Shown piece after piece: positions 54,401 through 56,160 of a stretch of DNA of 64,000 bases. The translations under genes were made by a program, and so were the position numbers. The notes under the pieces were generated by a model, which was not told the DNA's origin, made no database searches, and saw only the letters and a list, made by a program, of their open reading frames with translations. The DNA lies in NCBI GenBank assembly GCA_013407085.1, contig JACCGJ010000279.1:5331-69330 (forward strand), in the 5' to 3' direction. Position 1 is the first letter of the stretch, and the number at the start of each line of letters is the position of its first letter. The DNA comes from Atriophallophorus winterbourni. Taxonomy: Eukaryota > Platyhelminthes > Trematoda > Plagiorchiida > Microphallidae.

Positions 54401-54579
54401 TAAGATAATACAGCTTACCCATTTTCTTCTGCTGGATGAATCACTCTAAGAATGCACGGATGTCCAATCCGCATTAGTAATTTGATATCTCTGCGCAGCA
54501 TGCTAGCAACGATTTCTCTCCGTCGTGGTTTGTGCATTTTGTCGGCGATGGATTTTTCAAAAAGGAAAATTGAGCACGG
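11983..54579 (-). CDS. SCYL2: SCYL2-like pseudokinase gene, 5' end missing
   Basis: Multi-exon minus-strand gene for an SCY1-like pseudokinase of the SCYL2/CVAK104 type. In animals this protein binds clathrin and AP2 and acts in membrane traffic between trans-Golgi and endosomes. Fifteen exon segments give roughly 885 codons, close to the family's usual 900-930 once a missing N-terminus is allowed for. The protein has a kinase-like fold with altered catalytic motifs (HRD replaced by YHNN, DFG replaced by LGEF, but AAPE kept), then HEAT repeats, then a Ser-rich tail. Exon phases agree across every junction where adjacent exons are placed. Introns reach about 7.5 kb and are filled with LINEs and hammerhead repeats. 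The first exon(s), one short exon at 37.5-38.7 kb, and the exact 3' end remain unresolved. Confidence 0.88.
12412..12879 (-). other. SCYL2 intron segment
   Basis: AT-rich intronic sequence between exon 15 and a CR1-like LINE fragment. No other signal. Confidence 0.4.
12880..13690 (+). pseudogene. CR1-like LINE, RT C-terminus and 3' end
   Basis: Plus-strand fragments of a CR1-group LINE inserted antisense to SCYL2. Recognisable pieces are a KMLHFGKN phrase followed by SLEKDLGV (about 12900-12997), then GLRNVPFNERLRSLRLCDFTQRRIRRDVILRYRS (about 13233-13334, split by nothing but followed by a shift) and EATRGHT. The 3' end, with 'TGGTTGACTCTCCTTG' near 13503 and 'TTGTAACCATAAATCCTTGA' near 13667-13686, is shared with the copy ending near 63.24 kb. 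The RT active site is absent. Confidence 0.75.
13691..15359 (-). other. SCYL2 intron, nothing recognised
   Basis: AT-rich intronic sequence. Short open frames on both strands have no domain. No repeat unit was matched elsewhere in the window. Confidence 0.35.
15360..16760 (-). pseudogene. CR1-like LINE reverse transcriptase (minus strand)
   Basis: The longest LINE relic here. Reading on the minus strand: LSWLCDYLSDRHARVKVNGV followed by an AVPQG box (about 16380-16290), FADDLKIW (16220, catalytic Asp-Asp box), then ANRLLGISRRIF, WAPWLRKDIALFRKIYH, GPRNVPYTERLR and DFTQRRIRHDFILTY (15960-15650). Frames shift twice, so it is dead. The order (SVPQG, FADD, LRYGIxAW.PW, RRLRGDLI) is that of CR1-group elements common in trematodes. 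It lies in the sense orientation within the SCYL2 intron, so it would be transcribed with the gene. Confidence 0.82.
16855..17020 (+). repeat. Family C fold-back repeat with hammerhead
   Basis: A compact element bounded by inverted arms: AAATTTGAGTGCAATCGGTTA (16859-16879, first 20 bases matching) pairs with ACCGATTGCACTTAAATTT (16997-17015). The hammerhead-like core lies between. Related sequence occurs at 7395-7520 and 5424-5500. This suggests a small non-autonomous element, possibly a circle-derived insertion with ends joined inside the arm. Confidence 0.6.
16945..16986 (+). ncRNA. Hammerhead-type ribozyme, family C
   Basis: Seen directly: stem I UUGGU with ACCAA (5 perfect pairs, 16942-16946 and 16981-16985 approximately), core UUGACGA (CTGANGA with C3 changed to U), stem II AGCUUCU with AGAAG(U), GAAA, stem III ACGU, then U before the stem I strand, giving a GUU cleavage triplet. 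This is a type I layout with a very short stem III. The C3-to-U change is expected to cripple cleavage, so this copy is probably a recent pseudoribozyme of an active parent. Confidence 0.6.
17021..17827 (-). other. SCYL2 intron, nothing recognised
   Basis: Intronic sequence with an 89-codon plus frame at 17327-17596 that has no recognisable domain. No repeat match found. Confidence 0.3.
17828..17942 (-). CDS. SCYL2: Tentative SCYL2 exon 14
   Basis: A 115-base segment reading EEFALDRSLKRHSSNSELEE, then NLCINLNNFERIPKQTGW. The donor TGG before GTAACC is acceptable; the acceptor (GGTTAG before GGAGG) has a weak pyrimidine tract. Its phase fits both neighbours: the 20.5-kb exon ends two bases into a codon and this begins with one base, and it ends on a codon boundary as exon 15 needs. 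The Ser/Asn/Glu-rich sequence suits the SCYL2 linker after the HEAT repeats, but no residue-level homology was recognised. Confidence 0.35.
17943..18479 (-). other. SCYL2 intron, nothing recognised
   Basis: Intronic sequence between the tentative exon and a reverse-transcriptase relic. No further signal. Confidence 0.3.
18480..18890 (-). pseudogene. RTE-like LINE RT fragment (minus strand)
   Basis: Minus-strand fragment around the reverse-transcriptase catalytic box. A CADDAPYLL phrase near 18710 represents the xxDD motif, followed by QVFGLTISMNRFKFLGQGSV (18670-18612), which matches the 'FGLTISLKKTKVLGQ' block of RTE-type proteins. Upstream and downstream sequence decays quickly. It is probably the same family as the plus-strand relic at 9.4-10.9 kb. 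Confidence 0.6.
19025..19150 (+). repeat. Family A unit fragment with partial hammerhead core
   Basis: Stem I CCAC (19080-19083) precedes CTGATGA (19084-19090), and GTGG (19114-19117) closes it. Stem II GGCAAACAGCC is intact, but GAAAC has become ATATA, so it cannot be active. It ends in the family phrase GGGGATGTGAGCACCACAAT. Confidence 0.65.
19151..20373 (-). other. SCYL2 intron, nothing recognised
   Basis: AT-rich intronic sequence. An 89-codon plus frame at 19677-19946 has no recognisable domain. Confidence 0.3.
20374..20590 (-). CDS. SCYL2: SCYL2 exon 13 (end of HEAT solenoid)
   Basis: A 217-base exon between CCATTGTCAG and a consensus donor ACGTAAGTG. It reads HDCDKLFLHLTKFRVIISTL and continues YALLDVLD, which aligns with the helical stretch near SCYL2 residues 490-520 ('FNSFISVIKEMLNRLE'). 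After that comes a Gly/Ser/Thr-rich segment ending GDGMTDAT, the start of the disordered tail. It begins two bases before a codon boundary and ends two bases into a codon. Confidence 0.78.
20950..21250 (-). pseudogene. CR1-like LINE fragment (minus strand)
   Basis: Heavily decayed minus-strand piece. LLARMMKIN is followed by AQAWRPCPDSDIALLRIIYY and TAAK, corresponding to the 'AWSPWLRKDIALLxRIYH' block of the 15.4-16.8 kb relic, and then GLYKLPY as a trace of 'GLRNLPYxERL'. Too short to assign beyond CR1-like. Confidence 0.5.
21930..22930 (+). pseudogene. CR1-like LINE reverse transcriptase, decayed
   Basis: Plus-strand RT relic with many shifts. In order: YLDMSKAFDRVNRR (about 21979), a VPRGYVLE box (about 22140, the 'SVPQGSVLGP' motif), MFADDIKVW (22222-22248, catalytic Asp-Asp), EQKDMGVLIS (about 22430), then AVQAWSPRLQ (about 22593), NLVTGLSRKQYNERIKTLN and DSILVYNILNTANH (22660-22805). 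Inserted antisense within the SCYL2 intron. Confidence 0.8.
23370..23600 (+). pseudogene. CR1-like LINE C-terminal fragment
   Basis: Plus-strand frame reading SDAILIYTILHEANHQLTHL and YRESPYKRNHSATLKVLR. This matches the end of CR1-like RT proteins ('GDLILTYKILHTPNHPL...ELR...TRGH'). No upstream RT is joined to it, so it is a 5'-truncated copy. Confidence 0.6.
23601..25143 (-). other. SCYL2 intron, nothing recognised
   Basis: AT-rich intron. Overlapping 75- and 88-codon plus frames at 24429-24699 have no recognisable domain. A minor exon belonging between 25.2 and 20.6 kb may be hidden here. Confidence 0.3.
25144..25260 (-). CDS. SCYL2: Tentative SCYL2 exon 12
   Basis: A good acceptor (CACTTGCAG) opens a frame whose first codon is completed by the last G of exon 11. 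It reads VYCQFQTLELTRSRLQDCLQ, resembling the 'GIYKCTF...GITKEQLAGKVL' part of SCYL2, especially ELTRSRL against GITKEQL. The 3' border is unclear: GTATGC (25143), GTATTC and GTTTAC all leave the one-base overhang that exon 13 needs. The last residues in the longest version do not match the expected LPHLIPL, so an earlier donor plus another small exon is possible. Confidence 0.45.
25261..26440 (-). other. SCYL2 intron, nothing recognised
   Basis: Intronic AT-rich sequence; no repeat or coding signal. Confidence 0.3.
26441..26627 (-). CDS. SCYL2: SCYL2 exon 11 (HEAT region)
   Basis: A 187-base exon with acceptor TTATTTTATTCAG and consensus donor G before GTAAGTGTG. It begins INATVLSSLDFLVKQVSI and continues HKQVVPFLLNIGK, aligning with 'VNSLVCLGKILEYLDKW...DDILPFLQQI' in SCYL2. 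A flatworm-specific hydrophilic segment DLDHRDYHKSSSG lengthens the loop before YPMTTICG. Ends one base into a codon. Confidence 0.85.
27017..27078. repeat. AT-rich low-complexity tract
   Basis: Mixed AAT/ATT and AT repeats with no other content, just ahead of a family B unit. Confidence 0.8.
27079..27265 (+). repeat. Family B retrozyme-like unit
   Basis: A nearly complete family B unit. It begins AAGTTTGGTCGTGTCAACC, passes TGTGGCATACAAGCG, CTTGTTTTCCATTCTTCCAC and GCATGCGGATCC, holds the hammerhead core at 27184-27213 and ends with GATGGAAATGCATGCAAATG. The ~230-bp tandem unit at 49.9-50.3 kb has the same order in reverse. Confidence 0.75.
27180..27217 (+). ncRNA. Hammerhead-type ribozyme, family B
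   Basis: Every conserved core nucleotide is present: CTGATGA (27184-27190), stem II GUG/CAC (27191-27193 with 27201-27203), GAAA (27204-27207), stem III palindrome ACCGGU (27207-27212) and C at 27213 giving a GUC cleavage triplet. Stem I is weak here because the first pair is C/C. The palindromic stem III with almost no loop is like schistosome satellite hammerheads, which work best as dimers. Confidence 0.65.
27480..27660 (+). repeat. Dispersed repeat E, copy 1
   Basis: Shares about 170 bp with 34670-34855: ATTTGGTCAACA, TTGTCATGTTCA, GATGCACAAATGAT, and TATATAAAACAA followed by CTCGG. A TATA-like box in both copies suggests a promoter-bearing end such as an LTR or the 5' UTR of a retroelement. 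It adjoins the 3' end of a minus-strand LINE. Confidence 0.6.
27666..28270 (-). pseudogene. CR1-like LINE, RT C-terminus (minus strand)
   Basis: Minus-strand relic. GQAWSPWLQKDIALLQRVYH (about 27922-27865) is followed by LVTKLVTVLHNRQYENW, then NISEFSYCHDIDDLILLLNI and the NRLRARSSRFTF end. It is close in wording to the copy at the right edge (63.6-64.0 kb). Further upstream, traces of the FADDxKIW box occur near 28240. Sense to SCYL2. Confidence 0.72.
28320..28458 (+). pseudogene. CR1-like LINE RT fragment (plus strand)
   Basis: Short open plus frame reading MSKDFDHVNHNILLQTLEHL, then GVRLVVWIQDYLTGRVIGVSVDE. This is the RT block 'DFSKAFDxVxHxxLLxKLxxxGI...W..SYLxxRxxxVxVxG' holding the first catalytic Asp. 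It stops abruptly where a family B unit begins at about 28459, so the repeat appears inserted into or fused with the LINE. Confidence 0.75.
28459..28497 (+). ncRNA. Hammerhead-type core, family B variant
   Basis: UUGAUGA (28463-28469, C3 to U), stem II GUG/CAC (28470-28472 with 28480-28482), GAAA (28483-28486), stem III AUCGAU (28486-28491) and C at 28492. Stem III differs from ACCGGU at two positions that pair with each other, so the palindrome is kept. Confidence 0.5.
28459..28570 (+). repeat. Family B unit joined to LINE fragment
   Basis: Starts inside the hammerhead and continues CATGGTGTG, ATGTATGCAAATGAGCATT, TTGGTTCACGATCATG and GTTAAAACCAT. It directly follows a CR1-like RT frame at a junction near the ribozyme, as expected if insertions start or end at the self-cleavage site. 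Confidence 0.65.
28975..29200 (-). repeat. Family B unit (minus orientation)
   Basis: Reverse copy with TTTGCATGTATTTCTATCAC at the ribozyme-proximal end, a core at 29058-29093, GGGATCCGCAAGCC, AACAATGGAAGAATGG, AAACAAAATGCG and CTATGCCACTGACGAATAA. It is diverged but in the family order. Confidence 0.65.
29058..29093 (-). ncRNA. Hammerhead-type core, family B, A-U stem II variant
   Basis: On the minus strand: UUGAUGA, stem II AUGC with GCAU (four perfect pairs, closing pair A-U), then GAUAACGCUC in place of GAAACCGGUC. The catalytic GAAA is broken, so it is inactive, but the closing pair has changed from G-C to A-U with pairing kept. Confidence 0.45.
29824..29940 (-). CDS. SCYL2: SCYL2 exon 10 (HEAT region)
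   Basis: A 117-base, 39-codon exon between CATTTTGCAG and CAG before GTAGGT. It reads IAAMSSLRELSGYFQQSELD, then EIVLPNLMKSYEMVPKMTQ, aligning residue for residue with the SCYL2 stretch 'CLNIIPTFANLIDYPSMKNALIPRI'. Whole-codon borders on both sides. Confidence 0.88.
30036..30300 (-). repeat. Family A tandem (minus orientation), decayed
   Basis: Two core positions about 238 bp apart: TTCATCAGGTGGAGACAG at 30041-30058 and a decayed one at 30246-30281 (complement of CCAGATTACGGCAAACAGCA then GAAACCGGTT). Between them lie the hairpins TTCTTTCAAAGAAC and GAATCACAAAGTGATTC. This supports a tandem unit of about 240 bp. Confidence 0.65.
30301..34669 (-). other. Long SCYL2 intron segment
   Basis: The largest stretch without a recognised element. 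A 95-codon plus frame at 30555-30842 is unusual in not being AT-codon-biased but matches nothing recognised. A short direct duplication (GTAGTATTAAGTGTA, twice) lies at 33024-33073. Otherwise AT-rich intron. Confidence 0.4.
33024..33073. repeat. Short direct duplication
   Basis: The phrase GTAGTATTAAGTGTA occurs twice, about 32 bp apart, separated by GTATGTAAGTGTAG. Looks like local slippage. Confidence 0.7.
34670..34855 (+). repeat. Dispersed repeat E, copy 2
   Basis: Second copy of the repeat at 27480-27660, sharing AAATTTGGTCAACA, CTTGTCAAGTTCA, TGATGCACGAATGAT and CATATAAAACAACCTCGG. The TATA-like element is conserved between the copies. Confidence 0.6.
35232..35690 (-). pseudogene. Possible LINE RT relic (minus strand)
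   Basis: The minus frame reads LSQALNRLRMAKKFGVKINL and continues. Its layout vaguely recalls the segment after the FADD box in CR1-like RT ('L..W...WxLxLNxxKC'). No catalytic motif is intact, so this is a weak call. Confidence 0.25.
36235..36475 (-). repeat. Family B unit (minus orientation)
   Basis: Complete reverse unit: GAATGCATTTGCATCACAC, core at 36262-36303, CAGGATCCGCATGCG, TTTGAAACGGTGGAAGAAT, GAAAACAAGTTGTGC, GTATGCCACTGTTGGATAAG and GATACGACCACCCTG, ending in AACCTATGACCATAAAC. A short (CA)n tract sits at its edge. Confidence 0.75.
36262..36303 (-). ncRNA. Hammerhead-type core, family B, U-A stem II variant
   Basis: On the minus strand: AUGAUGA (C3 changed to A), stem II UUGC with GCAA (four perfect pairs, closing U-A), intact GAAA, intact stem III ACCGGU and C, then GUGG that can pair with UAC upstream. 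Only C3 departs from consensus. The closing pair differs from the G-C and A-U of other copies. Confidence 0.55.
36505..36790 (+). repeat. Family A tandem (plus orientation)
   Basis: GTGAGTAACACATTACTTTC at 36521 and GTGAGCAACACATTACTCTG about 238 bp later mark two unit ends. The intervening unit has CGTCATCCTTAAGCG, GATTCTGTGTTTGAACAC, CCTATGTAAAAGTGGCATTC and a core with CCAC plus CTGATGACGGCAAACAGCC (36705-36727). GAAAC has become AGTAAC, so the core is dead. Confidence 0.7.
37395..37517 (-). CDS. SCYL2: SCYL2 exon 9 (HEAT region)
   Basis: A 41-codon exon after the acceptor TTCTCATTTCCAG. It reads TAAEVLNNATSYTKHASPES, then VEQLLVPMVIKCLRATDKNVK, aligning with 'LQKMDLLLTKTPPDEIKNSVLPMVYRALEAPSIQIQ'. 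The donor chosen is AAG before GTTTGTC because it keeps exact register with exon 10; AAC before GTAAAG is a stronger site but would drop two residues. Confidence 0.83.
37640..37815 (+). repeat. Family B unit (plus orientation)
   Basis: Right half of a unit: a decayed left part, CTGATCCTAAACTTACTGTC, the core at 37749-37778 and GTGTGTGATGGAAATGCATG with TAAATGAGCATTATT. It lies in the intron between SCYL2 exons 9 and 8. Confidence 0.7.
37745..37784 (+). ncRNA. Hammerhead-type ribozyme, family B, best-preserved core
   Basis: CTGATGA (37749-37755), stem II GUGC with GCGU (G-U, U-G, G-C and C-G pairs), intact GAAA, stem III ACCGGU and C giving a GUC cleavage site. Stem I starts AAAC with GUU (three pairs). 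All invariant core bases are present, making this and the 27.2-kb copy the likeliest to retain activity. Confidence 0.65.
38743..38935 (-). CDS. SCYL2: SCYL2 exon 8 (HEAT region)
   Basis: Starts after GCGTTTCAG with ALLYSKIVPRLVDSL, aligning with 'RVIVQRILPCLTSEF'; then ETTALVKGSPVQRDTRSSNR, a loop longer than in vertebrates, and LVAGTIIRVMANIVQKASPK to CYEDYL. The acceptor was chosen over an earlier TTATACAG because only this keeps the frame from exon 7. The donor (TTGA before GTTAAC) is non-ideal and a stop follows at once. About 16 codons ('LPELGPVF...') are missing before exon 9, so a small exon must exist between 37.5 and 38.7 kb. Confidence 0.75.
39200..39400 (+). pseudogene. Possible LINE C-terminal tail
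   Basis: Plus frame containing NNLAADRRSWNDVIQDINEAD, trimmed here as NLAADRRSWNDVIQDI. It recalls the 'LAADRxxWR' end of RTE-type proteins ahead of their stop codon. No RT motif is nearby. The overlapping 102-codon frame at 39379-39687 is unrecognised. Confidence 0.35.
39700..40904 (-). other. SCYL2 intron, nothing recognised
   Basis: AT-rich intronic sequence with no matched repeat or frame. Confidence 0.35.
40905..41030 (-). CDS. SCYL2: SCYL2 exon 7 (kinase-HEAT junction)
   Basis: A 42-codon exon between TTATACACAG and CAG before GTAAAATG. It begins LKYFDDPSIICLDGVLLL, matching the SCYL2 'TLQYFDSLFQRDN' that leaves the pseudokinase domain, and ends ILNLLHRSVEDIPQ, matching 'FFKGLPKVLPKLPK'. 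Whole-codon borders on both sides. Confidence 0.88.
41198..41221. repeat. CT/TA microsatellite
   Basis: CTCTCTCTCTCTATATATG-type simple repeat between SCYL2 exon 7 and a LINE fragment. Confidence 0.8.
41240..41600 (-). pseudogene. CR1-like LINE C-terminal fragment (minus strand)
   Basis: Minus-strand frame reading QRRARYDLILSYKVIAV, the 'QRRIRHDFILTYR' block of the 15.4-16.8 kb element, then a second frame with FGVCFVWNSLTADLVNS, the 'FFSxRVxxxWNxLP' end motif. Sense to SCYL2. Confidence 0.6.
41601..42754 (-). other. SCYL2 intron, nothing recognised
   Basis: AT-rich intronic sequence with no supported feature. Confidence 0.35.
42755..42925 (+). repeat. Dispersed repeat D, copy 1
   Basis: Shares ATTAGCGTTGGA, GGTTGACCT, GGGATGAATCGAGAC and CAATC, plus a G-run and a GTGAC/GTAAC-ATGGT end, with 47840-48045. 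Possibly a solo LTR or an LTR fragment, because the other copy carries a TATA box upstream at the right distance. Confidence 0.55.
43375..43505 (+). repeat. Family B relic
   Basis: Retains only the 3' part of the hammerhead (CGAGACCGGTCGCGG) and the following GTGATGAAAATGCATTGAAA, then CAGGTTGACCATACCAAAC. The CTGATGA half is gone, so the junction again falls within the ribozyme. Confidence 0.55.
43826..43942 (-). CDS. SCYL2: SCYL2 exon 6 (end of pseudokinase C-lobe)
   Basis: A 39-codon exon between TTTTATCTCACTAG and CTG before GTAAGACG. It reads LPDAFRKAVEKMPPELVEPV, then EKMLSIEPTKRPTSQLFSL. The KMLSIEPTKRPTS phrase is the conserved kinase subdomain XI, matching SCYL2 'LLLNVTPTVRPDA', with the structural Arg kept. 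Confidence 0.9.
43943..44890 (-). other. SCYL2 intron, nothing recognised
   Basis: AT-rich intronic sequence; open frames of 64-99 codons on both strands show no domain. Confidence 0.3.
44892..44945 (+). ncRNA. Hammerhead-type ribozyme, separate design
   Basis: CTGAAGA (44901-44907, fits CTGANGA), stem II GUCA (44909-44912) with UGAC (44923-44926) after one extra U, GAAA (44927-44930), stem III ACGU and C at 44934 giving GUC. Stem I can form G-C next to the core, then, beyond an internal loop, AGC with GCU. The GACGAAACGUC wording is the one usual in animal hammerheads. All catalytic core bases are present. The single extra U at the base of stem II is the main defect. Confidence 0.6.
44946..46000 (-). 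other. SCYL2 intron flanking the 44.9-kb ribozyme
   Basis: Overlapping minus frames at 44953-45262 (73-90 codons) lie next to the ribozyme and may be part of the same mobile element, but no protein motif was recognised. The remainder is AT-rich intron. Confidence 0.3.
46001..46450 (-). CDS. SCYL2: SCYL2 exon 5 (pseudokinase C-lobe with insert)
   Basis: The longest exon, 150 codons, between TCTTTTGCAG and TCG before GTATGTG. It starts FDLGLSPWVRKLPKM and reaches the APE motif in NSHYAAPECLAL. An insert of about 50 residues, rich in Arg, Glu and Ser (VHSGLEANSEERRRCDALSN and on), separates it from the conserved TWSDMFAFGLLICAL, which matches 'TASDMYSLGTVMYAV'. A polar tail (KQKLNSLQTLDKM and on to MAKDPS) replaces the shorter vertebrate linker. 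The insert lies where the activation segment meets helix F and is not seen in vertebrate SCYL2. Confidence 0.92.
46533..46709 (-). CDS. SCYL2: SCYL2 exon 4 (catalytic-loop region)
   Basis: A 59-codon exon ending in a consensus donor (ATG before GTAAGAGC). It reads LTQVLRFLHTGQSMYHNNIC and continues PGSVFLTPNDEWRLGEFSF. The catalytic-loop HRD is YHNN (vertebrate SCYL2 has VHGN), and DFG is GEF (vertebrate GFD), confirming pseudokinase character. The acceptor CCTCCGAAAAG was chosen because it gives the same length as 'VSEGLSFLH' in SCYL2; a second AG nine bases on would lose three residues. Confidence 0.9.
46918..46955 (-). ncRNA. Hammerhead-type core, family A
   Basis: On the minus strand: stem I CCAC/GUGG (four pairs), CUGACGA (fits CTGANGA), stem II GGC-AAACA-GCC flanked by a U/U mismatch at the closing position, then GAAUCCGGUA in place of GAAACCGGUA. 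Stem III is disturbed by that change. Confidence 0.5.
47173..47210 (+). ncRNA. Hammerhead-type ribozyme, family A, best copy
   Basis: Stem I CCAC (47173-47176) pairs with GUGG (47207-47210). CUGACGA is at 47177-47183, stem II GGC/GCC around AAACA, GAAA intact, stem III ACCGGU, then A giving a GUA cleavage triplet. The only departure is the U/U mismatch at stem II pair 10.1-11.1, normally G-C. All catalytic core bases are present. Confidence 0.6.
47840..48045 (+). repeat. Dispersed repeat D, copy 2
   Basis: Matches 42755-42925 through ATTAGCGTTGGATAGGTTGA, GGGATGAATCGAGACACAAT and the GTAACGTGGT end. Ten G residues in a row at 48021-48030. With its TATA box this looks LTR-like, but no internal retroelement frame is attached. 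Confidence 0.55.
47855..47871 (+). promoter_or_regulatory. TATA-like box inside a small palindrome
   Basis: GCCTATATAAAATAGGC: a TATATAAAA box (47858-47866) flanked by perfect 6-bp inverted arms. It lies at the start of repeat D copy 2 and could be the promoter of a retroelement LTR. No transcription evidence is available. Confidence 0.35.
48046..48487 (-). other. SCYL2 intron, nothing recognised
   Basis: Includes an AT tract of ATTAATTA type at 48130-48178; otherwise plain intron. Confidence 0.35.
48488..48532 (-). CDS. SCYL2: SCYL2 exon 3 (45-base microexon)
   Basis: Fifteen codons, QYVLNEFNIKFGIYQ, between TGTTTCAG and CAA before GTAAGAA. It aligns exactly with SCYL2 'DYKLYDVETKYGLLQ' and joins exons 2 and 4 without changing frame. 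Both splice sites are near consensus. Automatic gene finders are likely to miss it. Confidence 0.87.
49160..49620. repeat. Family A array, three decayed units
   Basis: A minus unit with core at 49171-49207 (CTGATGA kept; GAAAC has become AAAAAC) abuts two plus units whose CTGATG and TTGATGA lie at 49289 and 49528, 239 bp apart. The second keeps GAAAC but has lost stem III. The head-to-head then tandem layout resembles 46.76-47.25 kb. Confidence 0.65.
49925..50300 (-). repeat. Family B tandem (minus orientation)
   Basis: TATGCCACTTTTGGATAAG at 49953 and TATGCCATTGTTGGATAAG at 50186 mark a 233-bp tandem repeat. One core (50085-50120) survives, with CTGAAAA in place of CTGATGA and GAATCCCGTC in place of GAAACCGGTC, so it is inactive. 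This fixes the family B unit length. Confidence 0.75.
50301..51914 (-). other. SCYL2 intron, nothing recognised
   Basis: AT-rich intronic sequence with no supported feature. Confidence 0.35.
51915..51976. repeat. (TA)n microsatellite
   Basis: About 60 bp of TA repeats with one interruption (AATAGA), 70 bp downstream of SCYL2 exon 2's donor side. Likely polymorphic. Confidence 0.9.
52046..52145 (-). CDS. SCYL2: SCYL2 exon 2 (pseudokinase N-lobe)
   Basis: A 100-base exon after TTTTTGCCCAG, ending AAA before GTAATTACC. It reads ETLAFASEPIIASLANVLGN, then PNPIPPEIK, aligning with SCYL2 'CLAFCTEPVFASLANVLGNW...SPISPDIK'. The first base completes the GGA codon left by exon 1's donor, which confirms that exons 1 and 2 are directly joined. 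Confidence 0.92.
52269..52500 (-). other. Unexplained exon-like frame inside SCYL2 intron
   Basis: A long minus frame reads RYGFSIVGLFRTMPTINVHQ, then KTISPAEIVAMRSARLIGNI and VYSRFVDFMRGL. It is bounded by an acceptor-like TTTTAATTTAG and a donor-like CTG before GTACAAG, and its amino-acid mix is protein-like. It is not part of SCYL2, because exons 1 and 2 join perfectly without it and its 3' phase does not fit. It could be a retrocopied exon, a nested gene or an alternative exon. No family was recognised. Confidence 0.35.
53185..53315 (+). repeat. Family B relic (plus orientation)
   Basis: Contains GAGCATTTTCGGTTCATGAT, GGTTTAACAGGTTGGCCGTA, CTTATCCAGCAGTGGCATAC and AAGCGCAACTTGTTT in the normal family B order. 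It stops before the hammerhead. Confidence 0.6.
53540..54000 (-). pseudogene. CR1-like LINE C-terminal fragment (minus strand)
   Basis: Minus-strand wording DEIYHRTAKLFMGPSQVQYI, then RGLRRLVLYNFPNRMWYDTN, a decayed version of 'RKIYHTATMLVMGPRNVPYTERLRCMGLYDFTQRRIRHD' in the 15.4-16.8 kb copy. Upstream traces of the EYxxKxLR region lie near 53850. The FADD box is missing. Confidence 0.62.
54419..54579 (-). CDS. SCYL2: SCYL2 exon 1 of those found (N-lobe, helix C)
   Basis: Reads PCSIFLFEKSIADKMHKPRR, then EIVASMLRRDIKLLMRIGHP and CILRVIHPAEENG, aligning with SCYL2 'VSVFVFDKKLIDKY...IIDSLKRGVQQLTRLRHPRLLTVQHPLEES'. The strand-3 VAIK motif is FLFEK, again typical of SCY1-like pseudokinases. The donor GG before GTAAGC is good. 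The acceptor CGACAAAACAG is pyrimidine-poor, but an in-frame stop just upstream leaves no alternative. The preceding exon(s) with the Met and glycine loop were not found. Confidence 0.87.
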
Positions 54580-55844
54580 CTGTTTTGTCGAAAATTATAA
54601 TTATTCAATAAAAATTCTTCATTAATGAACTCTTACTATTATGAAATTAGTCAAGTGTACCGTAAACAGAGTGACACTTCATAATGAGTAATTATTAATC
54701 CACTGTAATAATTAACGGAAATTTTCCAATTCAAACCAAAATCTTGCCTTTCATGTTTGCTAATTTTTCCACAAAATCCACCTATCACAACTCAATTACT
54801 CCTTCCTAAAATGGTCTTCAAACAAACGTTACGTTCTTTTGAGTTGAATAATACTGTGTTGGCTCTAGTTAATCGAAATCACATAGTGCGTCATCTTTAC
54901 ACACACACCTGTAAAATAAATTTACCCAAGTATATTTCCGGTCGAAATTTATCCCTTCCATGTCTTCATTGGACATACTTTTGCTCCTCCTTTAACTATA
55001 TGGACGCAAACATTAAAGTACGATTTGGTAAACTTATATACGTATATCCTATGGTATTGTACAGCTATTTGCTTTTTTAAACTAAATCTTGAATCTTGTT
55101 TATTTATTCAGCATCACTTGCTCAGAATAACCTGTGCAAGGAAGGCATTACTACAGTGGCGGGATTTATAACGAAAGCGTTATTAAATGATTCTTCGTGA
55201 ATAATAAAATCGAAATTTTCTCATTAATATATGTGAATGAAATTTATATGCTTAATTCATTGAGAGAAGTGAATGATGTATAAACAGACTTCACAACAGA
55301 TAAAAGTTGTGCTACGCTACAAGCGAAGTTGATAGAAATAGCATATCAATTCCAGAAGAAATATCGGTTCGATTTTCCAGAGCTGAATATCTATTGACCA
55401 TTGGGAAGTGTAATAGAAGAAGACTGATGATCACTCCGAAAAGTGTTTTGCAAACGATTTGAGTGAAATGAATTGCTAAAATGTCTAGACCTGTAGTTTT
55501 ACGGATAATTTTACCCTCATAAAACAAACAAAACAATCGCCAAACAACACACAGGAAGTTCAAGGATGAACTTCGTCGTGCAGCTTTTCTGAACATTCAA
55601 CACAAAGTGTAACATTTCATATAATTTCTATCTTTAGGATGGACAATCATATTATAAAACGATATTCACAAATATGAAAGATTAATATATCAACTGCAAG
55701 TGTTTTTAAAGCGTATTTGAATAAAAATTAATATTTGGATTAGTTAGCTGTATAGCATCTCAATATTTGTGAGAATGAGCTCGCGGGATAAGAAGAACAA
55801 AAGTGATTGGTTTACGTATTGCATCAAAGCGTTTTTGTCACGGA
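54580..55844 (-). other. 5' intron or flank, nothing recognised
   Basis: AT-rich sequence. A 107-codon plus frame at 54757-55080 and a 94-codon minus frame at 55312-55596 show no domain. The upstream SCYL2 exon was looked for here and not found. Confidence 0.3.
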
Positions 55845-56160
55845 TAGCAGCACAGGTCATCAGGCAGAGACAATAAGATAAGGTAGGGTGAGCTTCGAAA
55901 CAGCCCTAAATGGCTGAAATAGTATAATTCAATGACACGGTTTTATAGGTTTCTTATCACGTGCCACAAAGATCATATGGCGAAAAGTGGTTTAGCCGTT
56001 AAGCGCTTATGACGCTCAAAATGACAAATATATTGTGGAGATAAGACCTTTTGGCACTCACAATGGGGTTCCGGATGATTATTTTCATCAGAACGTGACA
56101 GCTAGATGAGCTTCAGTAAGACTCGATGCAGTGGTGATTACGGTACAATTGATTGCCACT
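55845..56160 (-). repeat. Family A tandem (minus orientation), decayed
   Basis: CATCAGGCAGAGACAATAAG at 55859 and a weaker CATCAGAACGTGACAG about 229 bp later mark two unit positions. Between them GCCACAAAGATCATATGGCG and AAGCGCTTATGACGCTC follow the family order. Cores are too decayed to fold. Confidence 0.5.
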